A stretch of DNA of 16,972 nt from Cudoniella acicularis (Eukaryota; Ascomycota; Leotiomycetes; Helotiales; Helotiaceae): assembly GCA_013054445.1 (NCBI GenBank), contig JAAMPI010001254.1, positions 1-16,972 of the forward strand. Direction: 5' to 3'. A program made the position numbers and the translations under genes. The notes under the pieces are model-generated. The model saw only the letters and a list, made by a program, of their open reading frames with translations, did no database searches and was not told the DNA's origin. Position 1 is the first letter of the stretch. The number at the start of each line of letters is the position of its first letter. Below are positions 1-9,078 of this stretch, piece after piece.

Positions 1-284
1 AGGATAGTCCCAAGCCCAGCCCTGTGCGACCCCCTCAAACTCCAGCCTGCGGCTGACCACGAGCCTTTTCCAGCCAGCCACCCATGTCCTCGACCATTCA
101 CCGCTCACTGTCGCAAACTGGCCCAAAAGACTTTGAAAGTGTGAAACGCCTTCAAAGTCAGAAGTGCTATTACTTGGAGGAACAATATAACTCAAAAAGC
201 CGCATTGGATCGAACTATATTTTCTGCTTAGAATGTCTTCTAGTTGTAGAGATGTTTGAAGCTTTTTTTTACAATTTCACCACG
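1..284 (-). CDS. Possible partial exon of an unidentified gene running off the left edge
   Basis: On the minus strand one frame stays open from just after a TGA near 285 to the window edge (about 94 codons). Its last 45 codons, in the GC-rich stretch 1-150, read as plausible protein with tryptophan- and arginine-rich pieces such as GEWSRTWVAGWKRLVVSRR. There is no start codon in frame, so if real it is an internal exon or begins at an acceptor inside 140-200. The plus strand also has a frame open over 1-150, ending in TGA, so strand choice is uncertain. It lies 3' of the transcription factor gene on the same strand. I do not recognise the family. Confidence 0.22.
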
Positions 285-371
285 CTAAGCGTTGAACGGT
301 CGAGGGATAAATACACTTCTCGTCTCGAAATTTTCGTGGAGCAGAGTGGGAGTCAAAACTTATCTCGCCAT

Positions 372-2920
372 TTAGGATACTCTTACGTCCGGACCAGAAG
401 CTTGGTTATATTGAAATTTGAAAACTCCAGGCGCAATGGTATCAACGAGCTTCCAGTCTTCTTTGATGTATACTTGAAACTTAGCCACGAGAGCGTCAAC
501 ATTACATCGACAGAATCGGGTTCCCTCGATCTCGACAGGACAGTCTCTGGCAACTTCTATCCAAATATACTTTTCCTTATCTCCTTGGAACGGTTTGCAC
601 CACTTCGTGAGTTCCGCTGCAATGGACAGAGGTTCGTTGATGAAAGCACAGCACACCGGACAACAGTGTTTGCCAAACTTGCAATACGCCCATATTATGA
701 GAGCTGCTGTGGCGATGGCAACTTCTGAAATCGGATCTAGAGTTCTCTTGCTCGTGGTGGTGGCAATACCAAGATGCTGATGCAGCATCAGTATCTCAGT
801 AGCGTTGCACAAGGATCTCCTTGCAGCCGCCATGTTCGTCCAGTTGGCAGTCGATTCCATTGACTGTTGCCGTTCCCTCTGATGTTCTAGAGAGAGTCCT
901 GGAACACCCATCTGACCCTGGTCTTTTGCCAATTGTTGGAGCGTTCGAACATCAGCATGCAAGTGCAAGTCGAGGAGTTGCTTGAAGATCAAGGCATCGA
1001 AGATGAGCGAGTTCGCTCTTAACAAAACTATGCTTTCATCATTGGGATTGAGATAATCCTCATACCCGTAATAGAAACGGAGAGGATGGTCTAGGTCTTG
1101 ATTTTGTTTTTGAAGCGAATAGTTTGAGTATTGCGAGCCCATTTGCTCAAGTCGAACTTGGAGGGCGTCAAGTCTTCTTTGAAGAGGGTCTTGGAGGTGC
1201 GCAGTCCCATCGTCTGTGAGATTTTTGTTTCTTGAACTTTCTGATAGCCGCCAAATATCCCACGTAAATGAGCAAAGACAAAGTTGTACATCTTCCATAA
1301 GGAGGAGGTCTTCAGTACTGCCTACTAAACCTAAATTATTGCTTCGTATCATGTCGGCCATCGATTTGTATTTCTTTGCTGGCTCCATCATCATTCGACC
1401 CTCCCAAATAACAAGCCCTTCAGCATCCCAAAACGCAAGCGTTGAGGGTATTGGGAAGTGGAGTTCCTCTGTCATGAGCAAGGGTGGTTGACCTCTAATT
1501 ATGCTGAAATAGTTGTCGATTTTATACAAATATGCTGCCAGTCTATAGACACCAAGTTAGTAACTGGGTCGATCATAGTACGACAAGCATTACCTATTTC
1601 TATCTCCAAGAAGCTTCATGTGCAACGGGAGGAAATACCCAGGTTTTTCATCCACCGTAACTGTTGCATGGTCGAAAAATCCAGCTTCTCTGAGTACCCC
1701 AACGAGGGTATTCCGGAGTATGGCAGCTCGTGATACGTGTTTTTCTATCTATATCTCGTGTTAAATTCTTGCACCAAGTTGCGGGGTTCTATCTTACTCC
1801 ACAATATAACGAAAACACTATGTTTAACAGAGCAGCTTGGCACAACGACACGGGTAAAGTACCATGCAGAACGTCGCTGGAAGATTTCTTTGCCTGGGAA
1901 CAATTAGTTCCTTTCAAGTAATCCTAAACAGCTCCGCCAAATACTCACTAATTGAACGGGAATGCAGTTCAGCAGGTATTTATGCATCGCCAAAGCATAT
2001 TCTCGAGACTTTTCATCCGGTTGAAACCAAGCCCCAACCATCTTCACCGAAGTCTTCAACAGAAGGCTGTGACTCTGATCTTCATATCCGGGGCGATGGA
2101 TAATAGGCCAACGATAATGAAAATGTTCGAAGTACTTCTGTAAATATACCTCACCGACTTCATCTTCGACAATGGGTAGCTGATAATCATCTCGTGACAC
2201 ATCTTCGAACTCCAGTCTCCCTTGGCTGCTTCTATTAGGTAGTGTATCCCTCCGGATCTTCACAGAGGACCAGTCAATAATGCCTCCCGGATTCCACGAG
2301 ACTGGTATTGGCAACAGATTTGGCCTGGATGCAGTCAATTGTGGGCCAATTATGGCTCCTTGAGCTCCAGCTTCAAACCCTGTGGTACCAGACTGGGAGG
2401 GTGTTGTTGGGGCATTCTCATTGGGACTTCCGGCTGCTGATGATCTCGATGCTCCAGTTCCTTGTGTCTGGGTGCCGGTCGGCAGATCTTCCGATGAAGA
2501 AACATTATCCACCTGCTCATAAACGCACTCCAGCCTCTTCAAGGAACACTTCGAACATGGCTGTGCTCCATCACACTTGACCTTCCCTCTGTGGCAGATG
2601 GTACACGCTTTCCTGATCCTGCCGGATGGGACGGGCTTGAACTGGTCGCCATGACGAACCAAATGACGCTGGAGACTGTCACTATATCAACATCAGCATC
2701 TAGGCTCCGAAACCTCGAACAGTCAGGGTCCACCACACACAAGAGTATCTCACCTACGGTTGAATTTCTGGGAGCACACTTGGCACACAAAGCGGGAGCC
2801 GTCGGACACGTGACTACGTTCATGGCGGGTGAGGTGTTCTTTCCTGGCGAACGACTTATTACAGCCATCGAAGTTGCAGCGCCAACGAGAAAGGCTCCCT
2901 GAGCTCACATTCCCTTCCAT
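372..2920 (-). CDS. C2H2 + Zn2Cys6 fungal transcription factor, five exons, 773 aa
   Basis: Nuclear DNA-binding regulator. Exons read on the minus strand: 2920-2754, 2681-1949, 1893-1798, 1748-1594, 1542-372. The introns (72, 55, 49 and 51 nt) have GT..AG ends and the frame continues through all joins, giving 773 codons plus stop. Residues 15-37 form a C2H2 finger (C15, C20, H33, H37) and 46-66 a second (C46, C49, H62, H66). The first intron falls inside finger 2, so the finger appears only after splicing. Residues 82-108 are a textbook Zn2Cys6 cluster (C82, C85, C92, C98, C101, C108). A Ser/Thr/Gly-rich linker follows (about 115-165), then a fungal-specific transcription factor domain beginning near YFEHFHYRWPIIHRPGYE. 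ATG at 2920 is chosen because it precedes finger 1 directly. It is divergent from the NmrA-like gene, so a local regulatory link is plausible. The target genes cannot be read from the sequence. Confidence 0.9.
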
Positions 2921-3145
2921 TGTATCAAATTGAGAGCGCCTTCGAGTGTGTGGCTTAGTGTCTGATCTGGTCGCTGCGGGCGCTGAGCCGAGAATTCCTC
3001 ATACCGAGCCAAGAATTTAGGATGAAAATTATCATCTAGATCTCCATGGATTCATTCTTCAGATTTGAGTTCGACGCTAACTCTGTCGTAAACTGCAGAG
3101 TTTCTTCGTGTTAGTGATCAGGTAGGTCCTGGAGGTGGGATGCGA

Positions 3146-3259
3146 GTGGGAGCCGGATGAGGGAGCCGAACTAGCGGTGGGAGACCGAAGTCTTATTCAG
3201 CATACTCCTTTGTTCTTTTGGCCAATTGGATCTGACCTGTCGTACAATCCGGCTCCCAC
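3146..3259. repeat. 13-bp perfect inverted repeat in the divergent promoter
   Basis: GTGGGAGCCGGAT at 3146-3158 is the exact reverse complement of 3247-3259, with 88 bp between the arms. A half-match GTGGGAG occurs at 3177-3183. The arms carry a CCGGAT/ATCCGG core, and Zn2Cys6 factors commonly read CGG/CCG triplets. It could be an operator pair for the neighbouring regulator or a chance repeat. Confidence 0.55.
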
Positions 3260-3531
3260 CATTACAAGCTTTAGCAACACGGTAACCCCGCTGCCGCCAC
3301 TGCATCATCGGCCCCTGAAGTAGCCCCGCGGAAGGCTAAGAATCCCCCAAGATGTCCTCATTTGACGGAATTCAGTGATCGACGCCACTTATGATGAGAT
3401 TTTACTAAGCCACATTTGATTGCGCCAGTTTCATGTCTCATGTGTTGTTGATGGCATGCTTTGGCATGCTTGGGCATCAAACGCCTGCGGGGTTTGTGCT
3501 GAGTCCGAAAGTCTTATCCTCAAGAATTGTG

Positions 3532-3539
3532 TATATATG
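3532..3539 (+). promoter_or_regulatory. TATA-like box of the NmrA-like gene
   Basis: TATATATG lies about 130 bp before the ATG at 3670, followed by a pyrimidine-rich stretch typical of a fungal transcription start region and leader. Confidence 0.45.
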
Positions 3540-3568
3540 CCCTGGTATCGTTCGCCTTTGTTCTGCTC

Positions 3569-3593
3569 CTCATCTCATCTCATCTCATCTCAT
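3569..3593 (+). repeat. (CTCAT)5 microsatellite in the NmrA-like gene leader or promoter
   Basis: Five exact tandem copies of CTCAT lie 77-101 bp upstream of the ATG at 3670. They form a CT-rich tract of the kind often found near fungal transcription starts. Copy number is likely to vary between strains. Confidence 0.85.
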
Positions 3594-3669
3594 TTCTCAA
3601 ACACAATCTTCTAGATTCTACGATCAATCACTCCATATAAACTTCCAAATTGTCAAATCAACAGTCAAC

Positions 3670-4640
3670 ATGGTTGCCATCACAAACGTTGCCGTTGTCG
3701 GGGTGAGTTCTCATTTCTTGCAAACTTTCATTTCAGGTATCCAAAACTAATCATTTCAAAGGCCTCAGGTGCTCTCGGAAAGCCAATTCTTCAGGAGCTC
3801 ATCAATTCTGGAAAATTCAACCTCACAGTTGTCACGCGTGAAGGCTCCAAATCTACCTTCCCATCCTCAGTCAAAGTCGTGCCCGTAGACTACACCTCCG
3901 TTGAGTCGGTCGCCGCCGCTTTCAAAGGGCAAGATGCCGTTGTCTCAACCGTTGGCACGGAAGGCCTCGCAGGCCAAACCGTCCTCGTCGACGCAGCTGT
4001 CGCCGCAGGAGTAAAGCGATTTCTTCCCTCCGAATTTGGTTCCAACCTAGCCATCCCAAAGACAGCTGCCCTTCCCATTTTTGGCTACAAAGTCGCAGTT
4101 GAAAAGTACCTCGAGGCTGCAGTTGCCAAACACCCCAGCTTGACTTACACCTATGTGATCAACGGCGGCTTCCTGAACTGGGGTCTCGAAAACGGATTCC
4201 TCTTCGCCTGGCAAGAAGGCAAACCAAAGATCTACGATGGCGGCGACCAACTCTTCAGCGCCACCACGCTCGAAACAGTCGGCAAAGCCGTCGTCGGCGT
4301 TCTTTCTCACCCAGAGGAAACGAAGAATCGCTTCGTCTACGTCCAAGACATTGCGATTTCGCAGAACAAGCTCCTCGAGCTGGCAAAGAAGATTGCGCCG
4401 GAGAAGAAATGGGAGCCCGTTCCTGCGAGCACAACAGAGATAGCGGCTGCTTCCAACGCGTCACTTGCGAAGGGTGAGGTCACCGGGCCGGTTCTGGTTG
4501 GGTATCTTTTTAGTGCGATTTTTGGGGAGGGGTATGGTGGGCATTTGCAAAAGTTGGACAATGAGCTTTTGGGGTTGCAGGGGAAGACAGAGAAGGATGT
4601 CGAGGAGATTTTGAGGAAAGCCATTAAGGGTGGGAAGTGA
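3670..4640 (+). CDS. NmrA-like / isoflavone-reductase-like NAD(P)-binding protein, two exons, 303 aa
   Basis: Atypical short-chain dehydrogenase, predicted cytosolic, either an NAD(P)H-dependent reductase or an NAD(P)-sensing regulator. Exon 1 (3670-3702) encodes only MVAITNVAVVG. A 59-nt intron (3703-3761, GTGAGT..AAAG, branch-like ACTAATC) follows, then exon 2 (3762-4640). The intron cuts exactly inside the Rossmann loop, so GASGALG (residues 11-17) forms only after splicing. Downstream are KRFLPSEFGSN (96-106), the NmrA/PCBER-type segment after strand 4, and FGYKVAVEKYLE (118-129), where K121 sits where I expect the catalytic lysine of the reductase branch. Length fits the family (about 300 aa). 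The ATG context CAACATGG is good. No signal peptide or membrane segment is seen. Substrate unknown. The divergent regulator may control it, but this is inferred from position only. Confidence 0.9.
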
Positions 4641-5854
4641 TTGAAGACTTCCGACGAATGCCAGTGGAGAAAAATGACGCTTTAGTGCTAAATGAGAACA
4701 AATATTTCTTCGCACTATTCATGGTCAAAGTTTAACGAAAGAATGTTTTGGAATCTCCTTTCGTGACATCAAAAAATGTTGTCCACTTTCATTTGCTTTC
4801 CCTCTCAATTCTATGCAACGTGTATCAATGGCGATTATTTTTGGGCAGTTTAGGGCGTAATTAGCTATTGAAACTTGGATGGCTATGGCTATGATCCAAC
4901 TGCGATCCCAGTCATAAATTCTGACCTAACCCTCGTACTGTGAAACGGTTTTAGCTTTCCCCTTAGAAAAGACTGTATAAAAATTCATCTCTCAGTTGCA
5001 TCTACTTAGTAATGGCTGTCCCTGGATCGAGAGACGCACCCCGTCGCGAGACGAATCTACGGTTTAGGTATCTGAATTCCCTCCGTTGCGAGTCTATGAA
5101 AATACGGTTAATGTGTTACTGTTCTCTAGCCATTTCTCCTTAGGAAACCAGTCTGTATCGAGAAATTACCGCGGTGTTAGCCATACTATCGATCGTTTCG
5201 TTAACGCTATCAATTTCCGCTTTAGCTATTCTTCTCTACTTAGTCACGGCTATTAGAGTCTCTTCGAAGTTCAGAGCACTAGGGGGAAAGTTCTCCTAAG
5301 AAAGAATATGGCTCTAAGCGTTAAAGACACTCTGCCCTCAGGAATAGGCATTCCGGGAGTTTCGCCGGGCGGAGAGAAGGGGGTTACGACAGCCTCGCGC
5401 CTTGGCATAATTCTTTAGCATGCCTTGGCTTGCATTGGTGTGCTTATCTATATTATACTCTATTGAAATAGTATCACAGTCTAGCACTATTTTATTTTAG
5501 AATGACTATGGCGCATACCTAGGTACCGCGATTAGAATATTCAAAAGCTGGCGGTAGGACGAACTCTTAGGCGAGAGGGAAGGCCTCTATAAGTAATTGC
5601 GTACAGTGATTCCCATTGACCGGAATATCTTAGGTTTGTGCTTACCTTTCGATTCATCTATTTCACAGTTGGATAGCACATTGAGAAGTGGCAGCTCTAG
5701 CTAGCGGTGGACGAATGAGATCAAGCACGAAAGCACGTCGCCATCCAGCGGGCGCCCCTGCCCCATCGATCAGCCCATGACTCAAACATGTATCTTCTTG
5801 TTCTTAGCCGATTTTCTCAATATTTATAGAACGAAGCGCAACTGACGATACACG
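4641..5854. other. Gene-poor interval after the NmrA-like gene
   Basis: No ORF here is convincing. The stretch 4926-5320 is unusually rich in TTAG, CTAG and CTAA words, and TCTACTTAGT occurs twice (5001-5010 and 5235-5244), each followed by a similar nAnGGCT. This suggests degraded repeat sequence. A GC-rich patch at 5340-5400 sits inside it and carries a 36-codon ORF from an ATG near 5310, which I do not recognise. Positions 5700-5854 look promoter-like: a GC-rich block, then TATTTATAG at 5821-5829. Confidence 0.5.
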
Positions 5855-5983
5855 ATGGCTTCAGAGAGCGAACCTCCGCAGCAGTCCAAGATCGCAAGAC
5901 TGCTTGCTTCGCAAGAGCCTCTTAAGATCCTCGATAAGATCACTTCGTATCTGCGTATGGCAGACTTTCTAGCTTTAGAATAG
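5855..5983 (+). pseudogene. 42-codon ORF, probable 5' stump of a truncated gene
   Basis: The ORF begins MASESEPPQQSKIARLLASQ and ends at TAG after LRMADFLALE. It is preceded by a normal-looking promoter with TATTTATAG at 5821-5829, 26 bp before the ATG. Codon use looks coding and the peptide is amphipathic. The segment around LASQE..LDKITSYL..ADFLALE weakly resembles the N-terminus of Rrp1/Nop52-type rRNA-processing proteins, but that is an impression and not an alignment. After the stop the frame contains further stops and no continuation was found before the HET gene's 3' end at 6097. The simplest reading is a gene that kept its promoter and first codons and lost the rest. A genuine small protein or a missed spliced exon is possible. 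Confidence 0.3.
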
Positions 5984-6096
5984 ACGTCAGGAATTAGTTC
6001 AATTTATAGGTAGTAATCAAATCAGAACGCTTTACAAGGCATTCTACGCCTTTTAACCCTGCGCCATCACACTGCCCCTGATCCAGCCGCTGTATA

Positions 6097-7875
6097 TCAC
6101 CTCAGCTTGAACCTTTGCATCGACTCGCAGCTTGTTCCTACCCACGCTTCGCCTTTCAACAGACTTGCTGTGTACGCACTGCCTAGAAGCTCGAATTCTT
6201 GCTCTTTAGTATCTGGTCGACTGAATTCGCCGACCTGTTGTCCTCGGGCTTTCTCTGACGGTTCACGCGGTCTTAAAGCCCATAGGGTGCGCGCCCCGTA
6301 CATTGAGCACAAGAGATCATTCTTCTCCAGATTAGCTGGTCCTATGCCAAGCCTGCCAGCCTTTGTGCGGAAGAACTTGCGTCCATTGCACCGTAAGATA
6401 GTGCGTGGAGAGGTCTTAAGGAGCGTACCAGGAGGATATAGCACGTATTTCAGTACCTCTTCCGCACGCATATATTTTTGCCGCAGCTCATGTATCGGTG
6501 AGCCGCCTGCTAAGGTGGTGGGTATAGCGGGAATAGCTGCGCTTGTGGGGTACACATCGTATGGAACAAAGGCCGTGCTTTTGATGATTTCCAGGCATTC
6601 GGTAAGCCAAGGATAGCTTTCAAGGTCCAACAAACCCTGGCCAGCAGACTTAGTGACGCAATCAATGACATCGACCATGAGACCGCAGAGCTCGAGCGAA
6701 GAGTCTTCCTTGACCTGCATGAAAGGTTCAATGCGACGAAACTCCCCGCCTGGAATTCCAGCAAGAGCTTCAGGCCAACGCGCAAGGGGTATGCCACCCC
6801 TGTCAGTATGCCAGTCAGGACACCAAGATGGCAACAATGGGTTGCAGACAGTCCGTAAATTGTTCTCGATGATTCGCATAGCCAGGGCTCTATCATGCTT
6901 GATATGAAATTTTACGATGCTCAAAAAGGTCTCATGATACTTCGATATCGCAGCTTCACTGTAGTCGACTAATTCCGCATCCCGGATACTTTGCTGATAT
7001 CCCTTGTTCAACAAGCCAAGAAGTGCCCATACTCTATCCACTGGTACTGAGTAACCCCGATCTGCACTCAGCATGAGAAGTTCAGGCAGAGTCATGATAT
7101 TGCTGTGTTTTCGTAGAAATTCGACATGGTGTATGACAACTTGAGCGTTCTTGTATGGAGGCTCCGGATCTGCTTCTGCCTTGACCATTATGTGTAGTTC
7201 TGCCTGCATGGCTGCTTGGTGCAAAGCAACCAACGCATCCCAGGAGATCGATTTGCGTCCGCACAATAGAATAGCCTCCTTTGACAGAACGATTTCTTGC
7301 AATGTCCAGAGTCGGTAGAACCATGGTCGTAGCTGGAGGACCTTCAGTGCCTCCCATTTCTGATCGTTGAGTAGAGGTAAGTCGTAGTTGGTGAGCCTTT
7401 GCTGGATGCTAAGAGAGCTCGGATTCTTTACTGTTAACAGCTTCTGCGTCAGGCTTTCCATATTGTCCATAGCGAGATCGCTGTTATGAGCTGCTTCGCC
7501 TAACCAGACCAGTGTACGCGAAGCATTTTCGTAGATCTCATTCATGTGTGGAACGTGGATCGCCTTCTCGTCGCTATTATTTTGGTTTAAGCAGATGGCG
7601 TCGATCCATAGCGGCCGTGTTCTTGGTTCAGGTCTGATATCATGGATGAAAGGTAGAGCTCTGAAAAGATTCGTTCTAATCTCCAACGGCACTCTGTTAC
7701 ACATCACCGAGGTGGTCGAAATATCAGCGCCCCAGGTATAGCTGACGGCATCATACTCTGGTGCTGATGTCCGCGGGTAAGTTCGGAGCTCCAACGATGT
7801 AGTCGCTCCATCGTGCACACTAACAGTGAGCAAGCGGAGGTCAGTTCCACCTAGGCGCTCGTAGAGAGAGCTCAT
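6097..7875 (-). CDS. HET-domain (heterokaryon incompatibility) protein, single exon, 592 aa
   Basis: Member of the fungal HET family, whose founding members drive allorecognition cell death after fusion of unlike strains; most paralogues have no assigned role. The three signature blocks of the HET domain are all visible: YDAVSYTWG (41-49), WIDAICLNQNNSDEK (90-104) with RTLVWLG (120-126), and RPWFYRLWTLQE (183-194). Typical later family segments are DRVWALLGLL (280-289), LPSWCPDWH (349-357), GRKFFRTKAGRLGIGP (498-513), and a C-terminal LLGSAYTASLLKGEAW (563-578). The ORF has no internal stop and normal family length, so it looks intact. ATG 7875 is supported because the domain starts about 40 residues later. 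No membrane segment, NACHT or repeat domain is attached. It is isolated, with no partner gene such as a HET-c or NLR gene in the window. A 53-codon ATG-initiated ORF overlaps its start. Confidence 0.93.
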   Translation of the reverse strand: MSSLYERLGGTDLRLLTVSVHDGATTSLELRTYPRTSAPEYDAVSYTWGADISTTSVMCNRVPLEIRTNLFRALPFIHDIRPEPRTRPLWIDAICLNQNNSDEKAIHVPHMNEIYENASRTLVWLGEAAHNSDLAMDNMESLTQKLLTVKNPSSLSIQQRLTNYDLPLLNDQKWEALKVLQLRPWFYRLWTLQEIVLSKEAILLCGRKSISWDALVALHQAAMQAELHIMVKAEADPEPPYKNAQVVIHHVEFLRKHSNIMTLPELLMLSADRGYSVPVDRVWALLGLLNKGYQQSIRDAELVDYSEAAISKYHETFLSIVKFHIKHDRALAMRIIENNLRTVCNPLLPSWCPDWHTDRGGIPLARWPEALAGIPGGEFRRIEPFMQVKEDSSLELCGLMVDVIDCVTKSAGQGLLDLESYPWLTECLEIIKSTAFVPYDVYPTSAAIPAIPTTLAGGSPIHELRQKYMRAEEVLKYVLYPPGTLLKTSPRTILRCNGRKFFRTKAGRLGIGPANLEKNDLLCSMYGARTLWALRPREPSEKARGQQVGEFSRPDTKEQEFELLGSAYTASLLKGEAWVGTSCESMQRFKLR

Positions 7876-8002
7876 AGCGTCGCAAGACTAAAGAGCTCCC
7901 TATGGTGGTGTAAACGGCAGTAGTCAGAGTTGTGATACGAGACTCGCATGTCTCGACTCCCGAGGAAGTATACGTGAGCGCCTGTGTGATGGAACAGGTC
8001 AT
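7841..8002 (-). other. Possible upstream ORF overlapping the HET start codon
   Basis: On the minus strand an ATG at 8002 opens a 53-codon frame that ends in TGA at 7841, 35 bases past the HET ATG at 7875 and in another frame. If the HET transcript starts upstream of 8002, this uORF would reduce initiation at the HET start. The transcription start is unknown. The peptide is Ser/Thr-rich and not recognised. Confidence 0.25.
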
Positions 8003-9078
8003 GGAGTTGAGTTTAATTGCATCAATACCCAACTCCCCACCTGCTACGAGGTTGACGCAGTGTTGGGCGTAAAGCACTCTTCAGCGACTGTGGTAGCCGT
8101 CGTCGCTGTGCTGTGGGCAAGCGGCTGAAAGGGTCGTGGGATTTTGCTGCAAGATTCAGTCAACGCTTCTTCGCAGTTTTGTAGATGGCACGCATTGCAC
8201 CTAGAGGGTCGAACGATACCAGGTATCACTTCAGATGCCTGTCAGTCGAATTATCAAGGTCGTCGGTGCTGGTCGCGCATTTTCTCGACGTGAAAGCCCG
8301 GCCAAGGATCCTTGCTCGCTTTGATTTGAGGTACCAATCGGTGTGTGACGTTGTATGAATTAGCGTGCCCCAGCAGCCACAAGGCTGACGATAACTTCTC
8401 GGCATTCCTATGAGACTCTAGGGCTCGGATAAGGGTCGCTTATAAGTTCCGACAGTCGTCAAGCTTAATGTTAGTACTGTGGTAGAGGAGTCCTGTTACG
8501 CTATGAAATGAGACTCTCCGCAAAATAGGCGGAAAGACGACGACGCGATGTAATTTTCGAGGTAGCTGGTGACAGTAGTGTTCAGGAGTGGCTACATCAC
8601 ACGACTGACACGAAATTTTGCAAACACAAATGTGTATGCGAAGTCGAGGTTGCTCTAAAGACGAAGTACCCATGACGTGTCTCGTCATAGTGGGTGTCTC
8701 GCGACCCTGGGATGAACATTACTTAAGTTTTCTTTCAGATTAGCAGTTCACGGATTCTTTTATAAGTTTCAATTTCTTGGCTCATTTTGCGACATGGATT
8801 ATCCGGTAATCTGATTGTATAAGTAATAGGGAAGTTTCATGAAATTGGTTTAGTATGGGTGGTTCAGCTGAAAAAAAGCAATGCTCAAACATCATAAGGT
8901 AATGGGGAATGAGCGGTTTTAAAGTGGAACGATTTTCTCAACTGGACGCGAAGTGACCTGCATCGAAGACCCCCGTTTGTTAGAAAATCCCAGACATTCC
9001 AATCATCTCATCGTTTGCAAAAGTCCTATCCCATCTTCCAAGACAAAACATTGAAAACAAAACCAGTCCAATACGCCC
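7876..9078. other. Upstream region of the HET gene, no gene supported
   Basis: The part nearest the HET gene (7880-8300) is of mixed composition and the part beyond 8700 is AT-rich. Longer open frames here lack ATG starts and show no family motifs. A TTATAAG word on the minus strand near 8440 is a possible TATA element but lies over 550 bp from the HET ATG. Confidence 0.4.

Larger units (their letters stand above)
2921..3669. promoter_or_regulatory. Shared divergent promoter of the regulator and the NmrA-like gene
   Basis: 749 bp separate the two divergent start codons. Sites visible: a CCAATTGG palindrome at 3222-3229, which is a CCAAT box on both strands; a 13-bp inverted repeat at 3146-3158 and 3247-3259; an extra GTGGGAG at 3177-3183; a TATA-like TATATATG at 3532-3539; and a CTCAT pentamer run at 3569-3593. 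No convincing ORF lies between. Use of the sites by the adjacent regulator is inference. Confidence 0.6.

Noticed and set aside
84..728. 214-codon plus-strand open frame
   Set aside because: Most of it is antisense to the last exon of the regulator gene, whose spliced frame has clear family motifs; this frame has none.
372..4640. Secondary-metabolite gene cluster
   Set aside because: A regulator and an NmrA-like protein alone are not enough; no polyketide synthase, NRPS, terpene cyclase, P450 or transporter is in the window.
8044..8229. 61-codon minus-strand frame with a CxxC-like pair upstream of the HET gene
   Set aside because: It begins at a non-ATG codon, has no full zinc-binding pattern, and no splice join to the HET frame was found.
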